Notes: a model not told the origin generated them from the letters alone. A DNA stretch of 64,000 nt from Cymbidium sinense (GCA_021442155.1 CM038222.1:23446923-23510922); one strand, 5' to 3'; shown: positions 48,796-59,426, counted from the first letter of the stretch. Numbers and translations are program-made.

Positions 48796-49500
48796 TCACT
48801 CATTATCTTCTTTAGACATAATAGAAGGAATGATAGAGGGATTAGATAAATGCTCAAGTTGACAGTTTTTATTTAAATGATTTTTAAAGAAACTAAGAGC
48901 AGAAGAGAATATATCCCATTTTTTAGTAAGCTAAGAAACATCCAAATTCTTGATTTTATGAATGCGACCAAGAACACGCCCTTTCATTACCAAAGCATGA
49001 AAATATTTAGTGTTTCTTTATCCCTCAGAAAGATGCTTAAAGGCAATTTTTTCTCCAATATCTCTCCTCCATATCCTAAAACTTAATCAGATTATCCTTC
49101 AACAAGGTTAGAAAAAATGAAGAATCAGTAACCAATTCTTTCAAATCTTTCACCCTTTGTTCCATTTTTTGATATTATCAAAAGATTTTAAAGCATTTTC
49201 TGCTCCACCAAGTGATATTATGCTTAAGCCTTTTAAGCTTATGCCAAAATCTTATCATACCAAATGCAGAATCACCTGAAGAAAGAGGAGCACACCAATT
49301 AAAAGCATTAATGCCAAGAAAATTTAATCTTTTAACCACATATTTTGAAAATGAAAATTTTTAATGACATTATTATTATGAACAACATTCTTAATAGAAA
49401 TCAAAAGAGGAGCATGAGCTAAGAGAGTTTTACTAAGGTGCTCCACTGAAGTTAATGGCCAATGGTTTAACCAATTAATACTAAATAAGGCATAATTAGT
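48796..49500 (-). pseudogene. L1-type LINE endonuclease end and linker
   Basis: In the minus sense, shifted frames give NYALFSINWLNHWPL, SVEHLSKTLLAHAPLLISI (the end of the endonuclease, usually SDHSPLL), FHFQNMWLKD, then FGMIRFWHKLKRLKHNITWW, FKHLSEG, KHFHALVMKGRVLGRIHKI-like text and NLDVS. This is the linker that precedes RT in plant L1 LINEs. The first two-thirds of the endonuclease and ORF1 are missing. Confidence 0.75.
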
Positions 49501-50532
49501 TTCGATAGGTTTAGGTTTACTAGTTTATTTATTTTAGACTATTTAGGGTTTAGTTTTAGTTAATTTTATTAGTTAGGTTTAGGTTTAGGTTTAGGTTTTA
49601 GTTTAGTTTAGTTAGTTTAGGTTTAGGGTTTAGGGTTTAGTTTAGTTTAGTTATTTGGTTTTTTAGTTAGGTTTAGTTTAGTTGGTTATTAGTTTATTTG
49701 TTCTTAGTTCATTAGTTTAATTTTTTTAGGTTTAGGGCTTAGTTTAGTTAGTTTAATTAAGTTTTATTTAGCTTTATTAATTTAGTTTAGTTAGTTTAGT
49801 TATTAGTTTTTTTAGTATTGTTATTTAGTTAGTTTAGTTAGTTTGGTTAGTTTTAGTTTATTAGTTAGTTTAGTTGTAGTTAGTTATTAGTTTAGGGTCT
49901 GTTTAGTTTAATTATTTTTAGGTTTAGTTATTAGTTTAGTTATAGTTAATATTATTAGTTTAGTTTAGTTTAGGTTTGCTTGTAGTAGTTATAATTTATT
50001 GTTGGTTTAGGTTTAGATTTTTATTTAGTTAGTTATTACTTTTTATTAGTTAGTTTTAGCTTAGTTAGGTTTTAGTTTAGTTATTTATGTTTTAGTTATT
50101 AGTTAATAATTAATTTTAGTTATTAGTTATTAGTTTAGGGTTTAGGGTTTATGGTTCAGGTTTAGGAGGTTTAGGGTTCAAGGTTTAGGTTTAGGGGGTT
50201 TAGGGTTTTAGTTTAGGGGTTTAGGGTTTAGTTTAGTTTAGTTAGATTTAGGGTTTAGGTTAGTTATTATTAGTTTAAGTTTTATTAAGGGGTTTAGGTT
50301 TTTAGTTAGCTTATTATTTTAGTTAGTTAGTTTTATTATTTCTTAGTTTAGGGTTTAGGTTTAGTTTTTTATTTAGTTATTAGTTTTCTTTAGTTTAGTT
50401 ATTAATTTTAATTAGTTTAGTTATTATTAATTAGTTTTAGTTAGTTAGTTAATTAATTCAGGGTTTAGGGTTTAGGGTATAGGATTTAAGTTTAGGTTTA
50501 GGTTATTAGTTAGTTTTAGTTAGCTAGGTTGT
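49501..50532 (+). repeat. TTAG/TTTAGG array left of the Tat element
   Basis: A mix of TTTAGTTAG, TTATTAGTTTAG and TTTAGGG copies is richer in TTAG than the 7-16 kb block. TTTAGGG-rich patches lie at about 49615-49650, 50130-50230 and 50455-50510. It is of the same type as 60283-64000, which indicates that the 9.75-kb element between them was inserted into one array. Confidence 0.85.
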
Positions 50533-51279
50533 TGCGTGCTAGAGAATTTTATTCCGGTAGATGCAAGATCTTCATCGTAGCCAAAATTATCCAACACACA
50601 AGGGATATGAACACGGGGTTATCGTGGAAAACCCGTTAAAACCACGGTCAGAACTTTCACTATGTGAGTCCTTGCTTCTCGTTAGTTAAGGTGTTTCTGA
50701 GGAAATAATATTACGAGTGTAGAAAAATACAATATGATCTGAGAATCTTCAGAGGCGGTCTTTTCTAGTCCTCAGATCTCTAAGGGCCTCGATCTTCGAC
50801 CTCTTGGTGGTGGCGGTGGTGATCGTCGGCGTCGACCGGTGGTTCTCGAGCTCTTTGGTCTTCAAATCGGTCGGTCCCCTCTAAGGTGAGAATGAAGCTC
50901 TATTTATTGATTTTGGGAGTGGCGGCCTTGTAATTCATGGAAAACTCCAACCACTCCCCATCGGACGATCCCTCGATCGATGGTGTATTTTGATGATCCG
51001 TGCCTTAATGATGTGGGTGATCTTGGATTCGTTGGATTCTTGATGAGCCGCCGATCGACTATAAATATGTCGGTTTGGTGACCATTTGGCGGTCGAGATC
51101 CATTTTCATGCTCGATAGCTTGATCTGAGTCGATTTGAGCTCGGATCAGACTATGCTTGATGTTTATGTTCGTCTCATCGAGGTCAATTTATGTAAGTTT
51201 GCTGAAATCGGTGATTAGATCGAAGCATTTTGAAAATGCCTTGAGATTGCTTGATCGATTAATTTTCGAGGATGTATCG
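50533..51279 (-). repeat. 3' LTR of the Tat element (747 bp)
   Basis: It starts TGCGTGCTAGAGAATTTT and ends GAGGATGTATCG, where the other LTR ends in TCA. It aligns along its length with 59446-60282, including GATATGAACACGGGGTTATC, AGGTGAGAATGAAGCTCTAT and GACCATTTGGCGG. It is 90 bp shorter because of many small deletions. The LTR ends were set from the TG..CA pattern and the limits of similarity. Confidence 0.8.
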
Positions 51280-52006
51280 GTTGCCTTTATTTTTGGGTGA
51301 CATTATCTCGGTCATCCAAAATATATGTCAAATACTTGAAAATAGCAAATTCTTCAATGAAATTTGAGTCCATCAAGCGCATTTTAAGAGAACATCTTCA
51401 TAACATAATATTATAACTATGCGTCGAGGCAATAGGTATGTGGGTCGATATTTTAAGGTTATGGATCGATCATGTGCGAAGTTCATTGGCGGCCCAGCCG
51501 AAGGCCGCTCGCCATGCCGCTACAAGCATGCGCGTAGCCCGGCCGTGAAGCGAAGCGGTCTCGGTCGGTCAGCGGCGGCAGTGGGCGATCGGGGCGCTGA
51601 GGGGCGATCGTCAGAGTAGCGCATGAGGAGGCCAGTCGTCAGTTCTGAGCTGCGAGGAGCGGGCCCGATGTCAGCTCGAAGCGGAGCCGGTCGATGGGTG
51701 AAACGCCAGGTCGGTGCCATGGCTCGGCGGGCGAAATTTCAGGACCGGCGGTCGACGTGGGCCGGCGGTTCGCGCCAGCCTGAGCCGAGGTTGCGACCGT
51801 GGGCCGCCATGGATTGCGGGACCGACCGCCGTCGAATGGGCCGGTTCGACCGTGGACAGATGCGGCCGCGTCATTTATCGCGTGGGCCGCGTTGGCGGCC
51901 AGTGGCTTGCATGGGTGTATGTGCTGACATGGCCAAGGCGGCCCAGTCAGCACGGGTTTTGGGGTTTGAGCGGTTTGGGCAATTTTAGCTTTTTATGCCC
52001 TAGAAG
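51280..52006. other. GC-rich non-coding stretch next to the 3' LTR
   Basis: From about 51480 to 51960 the GC content rises sharply (GGCCG, CGGCGG, GGACCGACCGCC) in an otherwise AT-rich window. All six frames have overlapping Arg/Pro/Ala-rich openings, as expected from composition, and none matches a known protein. It lies just upstream of the TATA box at 52012 and could be upstream promoter DNA of the antisense gene (inference). Confidence 0.5.
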
Positions 52007-52011
52007 GGGTC

Positions 52012-52018
52012 TATAAAA
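52012..52018 (+). promoter_or_regulatory. TATA box of the antisense gene
   Basis: TATAAAA sits in the context GGGGTCTATAAAACCCC. It lies about 295 bp before the first ATG of the antisense gene, facing the + strand, opposite to gag-pol. The placement suggests a promoter separate from the LTR. Confidence 0.5.
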
Positions 52019-52070
52019 CCCCAGGTAAGAGGGAAAGGCACACTTTTCTCATCTCCTCCCCTCCTCTTAG

Positions 52071-52270
52071 AGTGCATAGCCCTCCCCCTTGTGGGAGTTT
52101 GGGCACTCTTTTTGGATCCACCTCTACCTCCTCATCTCCAGCAAGCCAGAGTGCATAGCCCTCCCCCTGGTGGGAGTTTGGGCACTCTTCTTGGATCAAC
52201 CTCTACCTCCTCATCTCCACCAAGCCGAGTGCATAGCCCTCCCCGGTGGGAGTTTGGCACTCCCCTTGGA
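52071..52270 (+). repeat. Three tandem repeats of about 78 bp in the antisense-gene leader
   Basis: Units begin at AGTGCATAGCCCTCCCC at 52071, 52150 and 52228, each followed by GTGGGAGTTTGGGCACTC and CCTCTACCTCCTCATCTCCA. Units 1 and 2 are nearly identical. Unit 3 is truncated and ends near 52270. They lie between the TATA box and the first ATG, so they would be in the 5' UTR of the antisense transcript. Confidence 0.85.
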
Positions 52271-52306
52271 ATAATTTTCATCTCGATCGTCTGAGATGCG
52301 GTGTAG

Positions 52307-53923
52307 ATGGGTGAGAATCTTTTGAAAGAGACACGTCCACCCCTTGTAGCGGAGGCGGCACAGGAACCTTCTAAAAATGGGAGGCGAAGATTCGTGGGAG
52401 TCATCGATCACGGAGACACATTGATCGGTGCTTGGAAAAATATTATTTTCGAATGATTTGGTTCTTAAGTGTCCAGTCTAATAGAGCCCAATTTCGCCGG
52501 GTATTTCACCACTTACGATGAGATGAGTTTGGGCGGATTGCGGTTTCCCCATCCCCAGAGATGATCGCCATTTTGTCGACATCGAGGTTTGCATTTCCCA
52601 ATTTTGAGCGGAGTGACGCGTGATGGGACTTATAGTCTTTTGAGGCGGTGCGACCTTGACTAATTACCTCATGGATGTGCAAGTTTACTGCGATGCACAT
52701 GGTCATCACACCACAGAGTCTTGACCTCCGGATGAAGGATCCTCCCAAGAGTTGGGTAAGATTCTTTTGTGAAGAATGACTGGGGTCTTCTCGAGAAATG
52801 GGGAAAGCTGAGAGATTTACCCATTCCCCTACAGGTTGGTGATGAAGATATCCTGCGGATGCTGAAATTCTAGAATATTGAAGATCTTTGATTTGAGATT
52901 CGATATATCAACAGATTTGTGTGGGAGGAATCTTTGTTCGAGGCGGGGCTTTCTATTCATCCCGAGTGGTCTTATGCAGTTGCGTTGAGAAAGTCCAACA
53001 AAGAGGTTTCCAGCCGATCTCCCAAGCGTCCTCTGGCTTCTTCCCAACAGAAGGACCCGTCTCCAATAGAGAAGAGGAAAAAGAGCGAAGAGGTGATGGT
53101 GATATCAGATACCGAAAAGAGTGCCTGTAGTCGTCCCCCAAGGATCTTCATTCCTGAGGACGTGTTGAATCATTCCTGCGTAGGTCGTCAGCATGCCGAA
53201 GAACTGGTAACAATCCTTCTTGCATTCATCATCTTTTATTTCCCATTTCCTTGTGCTTAACGTAATTTTTCTTATTTCAGATACTGAAGAAGCAAGAACT
53301 TGACTTCAAAATGAACATTGTGCTGAATGACTGGAATTCAGAGTTCGTGAAGGTCAAGTTTCTCCATGGTGAATATAAGAAGCGGTATGTGGAGAAAGTA
53401 AAAGAGATGTCCATGTTGGAGAATCAACTTGATGAGTGCAGGACCGAGTTGGCGACTCAAGCGACTTCTCTTTCTTTTCAGCGTCAGGAAGTTGAGCGGA
53501 CTCGGGATGAATTAGTGGAGGCTAGAACAGAGTTGGTTGCACCGCAAAGGATCTGAAGATCTTTTCTAAGAAGGTTTGGTCTTGAGGCAAGAACCAGAGT
53601 CACCTTTTTCAAAGAAAGAGGCTACCTTATCTCGGGTAGAAGCGGGGGCGGATCACGTGGAGGACTTCAAGAACTCAACGCCTTCAAGAGTATCATCTGA
53701 TCACGTTGAGGAGGCCGGAGAGACCATATGATGTAGAGGTGAAGGCTTTGGGCAGTGTGTTGATGAAGGCTTCATCCGAGGTTTCTTGAAGGGGACATGC
53801 TTGGCGTATCACAAGCTAGGAGCTGGTGTTGAGGTCCTTTCTCCTAGCCTAGCTTCCCAGACCCATCTAGCGATGGATGACCGAAGTTCTTCATCATCTG
53901 ATGAGACCATCAAGACCGTGTAG
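52307..53923 (+). pseudogene. Antisense intron-containing gene of the Tat element
   Basis: The gene faces away from gag-pol. A first frame (52307-52456, 49 codons) starts MGENLLKETRPP. After a decayed stretch, coding resumes with DLRMKDPPKSWVRFF near 52720-52768. One missing base breaks the following tract (..KNDWGLLEKWGKL in another frame). Positions 52919-53206 read WEESLFEAGLSIHPEWSYAV and KRKKSEEVMVISD. A 74-bp intron (53207-53280, GTAACA..TTTCAG, phase 0) joins EEL to ILKKQELDFKMN. Exon 2 (53281-53556) is Lys/Glu-rich with a likely coiled coil (VEKVKEMSMLENQLDECRTE). Eroded frames continue to a probable stop at 53921-53923 after SSSDETIKTV. The family resembles the antisense gene of Grande-like elements; its function is not known to me. 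Confidence 0.7.
53207..53280 (+). other. Intron of the antisense gene
   Basis: This 74-bp intron has GT..AG borders, a pyrimidine-rich end (TAATTTTTCTTATTTCAG) and a possible branch site CTTAACG near 53256-53262. Both borders fall between codons of one frame, so splicing would join two coding pieces that otherwise end at a stop. Confidence 0.7.
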
Positions 53924-54039
53924 TTGTAGTTCCTTTATGTTGTAGGCTTTGTTGTATATTATTTACGGTTGATTGTACTTGTATGTTGCGAAATATTAAT
54001 CCACAAAAATTATTTGTGAATATTTAGTTGTGTCAAAGT

Positions 54040-54290
54040 GTACTTGATGATAAAGATTGCATAGAAGAGATCATCGAGAATCCCTTTAGGATAATTGATC
54101 TAAGATCATTACGGGCGTTACTTGATGATAAACTTGCGAATATATTTATAGAGGTTCTCGAGAACCTCTATCTAGGTTGTGTATGCGTTTACTCGATGAT
54201 GTTAAACTTTATGGAGAAAGTTGTGTCTATAGAGGATTGCCAACTTATCCAAGGTTGTTTATCGAGGCGTTACTGATGATGTTAACTGTA
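54040..54290 (+). repeat. Four imperfect repeats of about 75 bp
   Basis: The landmark (T)AC(T)TGATGAT followed by AAA or GTTAA recurs near 54043, 54121, 54191 and 54271, with a shared GCGTTAC just before the second and fourth. The stretch lies between the end of the antisense gene and the end of integrase, so it is a buffer between two converging coding regions. No protein is recognised. Confidence 0.55.
54148..54171. other. Perfect 24-bp palindrome
   Basis: The half-site ATAGAGGTTCTC is followed directly by its exact reverse complement, centred on a CTCGAG. It lies inside the repeats of about 75 bp. It could form a hairpin or bind a dimer. No known function can be assigned. Confidence 0.8.
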
Positions 54291-54539
54291 TAGGAAGATC
54301 GGATCAAATTCCACAGGGATCGATCTTACCACGAATGAGATACAACAATAGTTGATCTCTTGAGTGTGTTTTAAAATGCAAGCATAAGCAAGAAAAGTCA
54401 CAATAAGTATGAGAACTTTAACATAGATAGAAACATAAATCCAACACCTTGATGCTAAAGTTGACAACAGTGCGACAAACGAGTATCGATAAATATTTAA
54501 TTCAATAACAACAATTGCAATACAAACATACACGATAAT

Positions 54540-55560
54540 GTTTTCGCATTCACTAGAATAAAAAAGGCGATACATCCGGTAGTTACGGAGGTTTGTAGCA
54601 TTCCAGGTACGTGGGAGAGTCTTCCCCATACTATCCTTAAGCTTGAGCGTGCCAGGCTTGATTTTAGACACCACCACATACTGGCCTTCCCAAGCGGTGA
54701 GTTGTTGTGGGCCTTTTCTGGAGTCGAGACTTAGAGGGGCGGTCCCCAGTAATTATGACTTTACCCGGTTGAAACCTCGAGCCTGGCGATAGGAAGCCAT
54801 TGAGTCTTGACATGTCCGCGGGTTTCTTGTAGGAGATCGAGATGGAATCGAAACTTATCGTCGTTCTTTGTCGCGCATCAAAGTTATGGGTTGGGCTGGG
54901 ACCCGATGTCGGAATAACGACCTCAAAAACATAGATTATGTTTCTCGAGGGGTCCTTGATGTAGTAAGCCCAAAGAACATTGGATAGTTCTTGACATTGT
55001 CCCGGTGTGGTTGATCGTGTCTTTAGCCCTTTTAGTATTGTCCTATTGGTGACTTGATTACGCCCATTTGCGTGGATGGGATACTGGATGTGGATTGGAT
55101 CTCTAGTAGAAAGATGTGAATGTCTTTCCTGTGAACTGCGTCCCATTATCAGTGATGATTTTTGCTGGAATGCCGAAATGACAAATAATATTTTTCTAGA
55201 CAAATTTCTTGGCATTTATTTCGGTGATTTTGGCCGGTTCGACTTCCACCCACTCTGAAGTAATCAGCCAAGATTATGAATTTTTTTGTTGCCCGGTGGC
55301 AATGGGAAAGGGTCCCATTATATCGATCCCCATTGAGCAAGGGCCCGCGGCTCTGGATTGGTGAGTTCTCTGGTGTATGAGTGAGATTGGAATGTGCGAC
55401 ACTTGTTACACTTCTTTACAAACTCCAATGCGTCCTTCTTCATTGTAGGGTAAAACCTTGCCTCATGATTTTGAGGCGAGGGCTTTTCCTCCCAAATGTT
55501 CACCACAAATTCTGAATGAACCTCTCGCATTGCATAGTTAGCCCAGAAGGTGGTAGACAC
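54540..55560 (-). pseudogene. Tat element integrase
   Basis: Minus-strand order: the zinc-binding end (55318-55560) reads HEARFYPTMKKDALEFV, then CNKCRTFQSHS. The core has NKKFIILADYF with the first Asp near 55263-55265, and ITDNGTQF with the second Asp at about 55133-55150. The third position is HANGRNQVTNRTILKGLKTR near 55020-55070, where Gln replaces the catalytic Glu. The C-terminal end reads VSKIKPGTLKLKDSMGKTLP, RTWNATNLRNY (about 54540-54677), a common plant gypsy ending. Several frameshifts separate the parts. The lost Glu means the enzyme is dead. Confidence 0.85.
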
Positions 55561-55684
55561 TTTAAGTAGGGCCTAAGAAGGACCCGCAGAGTTCATCACC
55601 GATTATGGTGAAGTTCATCTCTACGTCGGGAGGCGGATAGCATCGGTGGTCTGTGGCAAGGCCCCAAGAAAGGACATGATCGGG

Positions 55685-56149
55685 TCAATCCATGAAGATT
55701 CTTTTGGGTCCTCCGGATTGTATCACCCAGGGCGAATCTTGGGAAAGTGGATGTCCTATGTATTTTCTCTTGAAAAGATCTCCGTCATTGTTGTGGCTAA
55801 CTTGGAGGCATCGCTCATGTGTTCCTCCCTTAGAATATGAGTTATCGATGGGTCTCGATTCGGCAAGAAGTGACTTTGCCAAAAGGCAGTCGAGCAAGCT
55901 GGGATGGCGGGTATCAGTCTCCTTCAACCGTGAGGCCACTGTGTGAGTCTGTAGATGGCTAAGTTCGGACCTCACGGTCAATGGAGTCTTAGTCACCTCA
56001 CGAGGGCCTGACTCAGCGACATTGGTGGGGAACTTTAGTCGAATCCCATACTCTAAAGTTATTTTACTTGGGGAGATAAGCAAAATTCCTGCTCCCGCAC
56101 CGAAAGTACCTGAAGCTCCATCAACATATAATGTCCATTGATTTGTCAT
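55685..56149 (-). pseudogene. Tat element RNase H
   Basis: This open frame of 154 codons starts TNQWTLYVDGASGTFGAGAG, with the first RNase H acidic residue in YVDGAS. It continues ILLISPSKITLEYGIRLKFP, TNVAE, where the normal text has NNxAEYEAL. The rest runs in other frames; fragments of the later helix and of the connection to integrase are visible to about 55570. It lies between RT (56.6-57.4 kb) and integrase, as expected for gypsy pol. Confidence 0.85.
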
Positions 56150-56559
56150 GGAGTGATGAATGATCTGTTGGTGGTGATGGGATGGTACATTCTACAATGA
56201 AGTCTGAGCACTTGTGACTTTATATCGGGGCGTGGAAGAAAATGGATGTCAAACTCTCCGACCACTTCATCAACCTTCCATACACATCGGGGCTTTTTGA
56301 ATAGTTCTTAATGGAAGATGAGTGTAGATGTTGATGGTGTGGGCACGAAAATGCGGTGCAATTTTTGCGTGAGAATGCACTAGGCCAACGGCCTTATCTG
56401 AGTGGATAGCATCCTTGAAAGGATTTTCTTGACATAGTAAATGGGTCGTTGCAATGAATTCTCTCCTCGACGCAGACTTACGGCATGAGAAGAAATAGCA
56501 AGATAGATGTCTGACTTCTCTCCTTGGATAGGCTTTGATAATGGGGAAGCTAAATAGAC

Positions 56560-57450
56560 TTCAGTTGCTCAAAACTAGTTTGACATTCATCGTCCAGGAA
56601 TCCATTTCCTCGACCCCTTAAGATTTTAAAGAATGGTAGATACTTATCTGGCGGGCCAAGAATCGTGATAAAGCGCAATCCTTCAGTCAACATTGGACTT
56701 CCTTGATCGTTCTTAGAGGTGACATATCCTTGAGTGCTTTTATCTTCTCGGGTTGGCCTCTATCCGTGAGTGACCATGAAGCCTTGGAATTTCGGAAACT
56801 CAAAATGCACTTGCTTGGGTTGAGCCGCATCTTGTAGTGTCGAAGAATGTCAAAGCAACATTGCGGTCAATATCTTTGTGATATTTCCAAGCTCTTCACA
56901 TATCATCAACATACACCTCCATATTGTGCCTATAAGATCCTTGAAGATCTTATTCATAAGCGTTGATATGTTGCTCCGCATTTTTTAGTTGAATGGCATG
57001 ACGATAGTAGTATAGTCCCTTCTCATTTGGAAGGATGTTGCTTCCTCATCTGTTTTTTCATCGATTTGATTGTAGCGAATAGGCATCCATGAAGCTTCGA
57101 CATCGATGTCGATGTCGCATCAACTAGTTGGTCGATATGAGGAAGGGGAAGCTATCTTTTGGGCATGCGATTAAAATCGGTGTAGCCGATGCACATTCTC
57201 CGAGAACGTTGGCCTTCTTGACTAACACTACGTTAGCCAACCGGTGGGGTAGTAGACTTCTCGAATGAACTTGACTTCCCAGTTTGGTGATTTCTTGTTC
57301 TATGACTTGCAATCGTTGAGCGAAGGTTCTTTTCTTACGTATCCGGCTTGTAGGTTGAGTCAACTTTGAGGAGTGCGTAATGACTTTGGGTCAATGCGAG
57401 AATATCGGATGTGCTCCGGGCAAAGATATCTTGATTTTTTTACGAAAATC
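56560..57450 (-). pseudogene. Tat element reverse transcriptase
   Basis: Positions 57124-57363 read RKKRTFAQRLQVIEQEITKL, PHRLANVVLVKKAN and ACPKDSFPFL, the fingers motifs of plant Ty3/gypsy RT. The palm motif MEVYVDDM is at about 56898-56919 (YVDD codons at 56902-56913). The thumb and connection read CFDILRHYKMRLNPSKCILS (near 56805-56865), LTDRGQPEKIKALKDMSPLR and TIKEVQ. The segment between the fingers and the palm is heavily frameshifted. Confidence 0.8.
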
Positions 57451-57579
57451 TACGATGATTCGGTAGGCGAACGATCCCACCTTCACCTTTTGCGATGGAT
57501 CAACTTAGAGATAGGAAGACAAATTACATCTTCAAGCCCTTTTTAGAGGCATCCTCATCGTAGGTCGAAGTTCTCGATG

Positions 57580-57990
57580 TTGAGGGTTCTTGGCGTAAAT
57601 GGTGGGCTTGCTTGATATAACGCTTGTCTTTGCTATTCCCACTTACCACCCGATGCCGGTGGTGTCGGAATTTCATCTTGAGGTGAGCACGGATGTGATT
57701 GCGCGAATATAGGCTGGAGGTCTCCCAAATATTGCATTATGCGGACTCGGACTTGACCAATAAATTGTATCAAGTGGGTTGCGTGTCGGAAATTCTCCAA
57801 GAGTTACGGAAGGCGATTGTCCCTTCCACTAATCTGGTCGATTATCAAATCCATACGATTGGACGCGGGTTGAAGCTTCTCTCTTTCTACCCATCTTGGG
57901 AAAGTGGGTAAAAAAGAACATCAACCGAACTCCCATTGTTGATCAATATCCTTTTAATATTGAAGCATGGATCACCACGATGACAAGGGG
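57580..57990 (-). pseudogene. Tat element aspartic protease
   Basis: The minus strand near 57912-57960 reads F-N-I-K-R-I-L-I-N-N-G-S-S-V-D-V-L-F. Relatives have I-L-V-D-N-G-S-S-x-D-V-L-F. The residue at the catalytic Asp position is therefore Asn, a single G-to-A change. Downstream, WVERERSFNPRPIVWI-like and DKFTGRDNRLP-like text (about 57790-57870) matches the usual stretch between protease and RT. A dead protease. Confidence 0.65.
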
Positions 57991-58079
57991 ATCTTGATGT
58001 GGGATCTAAGCCCTCTAGATCTAAATCATCAAAGGTGATAGAATGGTCAACCCGAGACTTCTTACGGCTCTTGAAGCGA

Positions 58080-59060
58080 TGAATATTTGGCTAGATAACT
58101 CGACCCTCCTGCAATTATTTCTATCTCTCCGACCGCTTGGCGGTTCCTCTGAGCTGGTTGCCCCCCAGCATTTGCTGGACGAGCGGGTTGGTTTTATATA
58201 AAATGGCCTAGATACCCCTGACGTATTAGTCTTTCAATCTCCTCCTTATTGGTGGCACTCTTGATGGTGTGCCTATGCGGTGAAAGTGGCGAATTTCTCT
58301 TGATTTCCAATTCCAGGGCTTTAAAGGTGTGGCCACTTGGCTATCCTCTTCTGAATAGCGGTAGGATGTTAGCATGACATGTTGAGAGCCGTATATTTCC
58401 TCTGATTGAGTCATGAATTCATTGAGGAGGTTTTGGGGGAGGTTCTTTGCCTCTCTTCTTTTGAGATGTTTGAACATCACCTTTTCCTTCTTCCGCTGCT
58501 TGGTGGTTCAAGCTTGTCGATGAGCATAGCTTCATCCGGAGATTTGTGCCTCTATTAGGTGGACAGTCGACATAGGAATGGGCTGTCTCCGCATTAATGA
58601 TGAATAGAAGTATCTGGCGAGTCCTCAGAAACCGCCCTCAAAGTTCGGATCTCACGGTATCACTTAGGAGAACCTCACGAAGTATTCTTTGAGGACTCTC
58701 CATCGTTGGCAGATGTGATGAATCACGATGATTCTCTTGTTAGCCGAGGGAACTATTCTACAAAAGATCTGAGTTCTCCAAATGATCGGACGGACCCTTA
58801 GCGGCGAATAGAACCAATCACGCGTCCTTTGAGTCAGTGGGAATACGACACAAGAGTCATTTTGCATGAATGTGCATGATCGTTCGAAAGTGATCGATAT
58901 ACGGATCGGTTGTTCCATCGTAAGGGTCCATCTTTGGAAGCTTGAATCTCGTCAGTCGGGTATTGCGAGATGATCTCGGCGAGGATGAGTTTTGGAAGCG
59001 GCGGAGAATGGATCATTGATTGTTTGCGGGAACTCTTCACGCACCGGTCTTAGTTCATCG
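58080..59060 (-). pseudogene. Tat element gag
   Basis: Minus-strand pieces in shifted frames: PFSAASKTHP-like start near 59010, LTMEQPIRISITFERSCTFM at the position of the usual DPYDGTTDPxxHxxxF, then PLTQRTRDWFYSPLRV and PSANKRI (58664-58918), the capsid signature of plant gypsy gag. Positions 58226-58480 continue with NLLNEFMTQSEEIYGSQHVM, LTSYRYSEEDSQVATPLKPW and KSREIRHFHRIGTPS. No clear CCHC knuckle was seen. Confidence 0.75.
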
Positions 59061-59426
59061 CATTAGGTGGCGTGGAGTTTCACCGTCATTCGTGTGGGGT
59101 GAGTAGAACTGGCGGTATCGAAGTTCGACATCGGATGTGGTGCTAAGGGTTCTCTACTTGTTGATCAGGCATTCCGGGTAATCATTCTCGGGAAGAAAAT
59201 CACGGATTATCTCTTCCAGTGTTGGAACATTTTTCTTGGGTCCTCTCGAGTCGAAGAATTTTGTTAAGAATCCTCCATCCTTTGATCTTCCAAAGAGGGG
59301 CGGACCCTCACACACGAGCAGTTATGTAGAAGTGTTGGAGACTTGGCGTCCTTGATCGAGAATGAGGCGTTGGAGGCGCAAACCCGTTTACCAACCATAT
59401 TGGAGATATAGCAATGGGGAACTATT
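59061..59426. other. Leader between PBS and gag of the Tat element
   Basis: This is about 365 bp without a recognisable coding frame, lying between the primer-binding-like site and the first gag similarity. It is the expected 5' untranslated leader of the genomic transcript. Confidence 0.55.

Larger units (their letters stand above)
44887..49500 (-). mobile_element. 5'-truncated L1-type LINE
   Basis: The element reads on the minus strand from 49500 to 44887. It begins inside the end of the endonuclease domain, and the linker, RT, zinc-binding RVT region, RNase H, a 3' UTR of about 1.3 kb and a poly(A) of eight (44887-44894) follow. AATAAAA lies just upstream of the tail (about 44907-44913). 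Truncation at the 5' end with an intact 3' end is the usual product of target-primed reverse transcription. Both flanks are telomere-like repeats, so the LINE landed inside the array. No clear target-site duplication could be recognised, though repeat flanks make this hard to judge. All domains carry frameshifts and stops. Confidence 0.85.

Noticed and set aside
44880..49510. A target-site duplication for the L1-type LINE
   Set aside because: AAGTTTAG on one side and AGGTTTAG on the other are similar, but both are array repeats, so the match is not informative.
51419..52016. Several overlapping Arg/Pro/Ala-rich open frames in the GC-rich block
   Set aside because: All six frames are open because stop codons are rare in GC-rich DNA. 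None shows family motifs.
55685..55946. Plus-strand open frames over the Tat pol region (for example 55646-55840 and 57699-57911)
   Set aside because: They are antisense shadows of RNase H and pol remnants on the minus strand, which carry the recognisable motifs.
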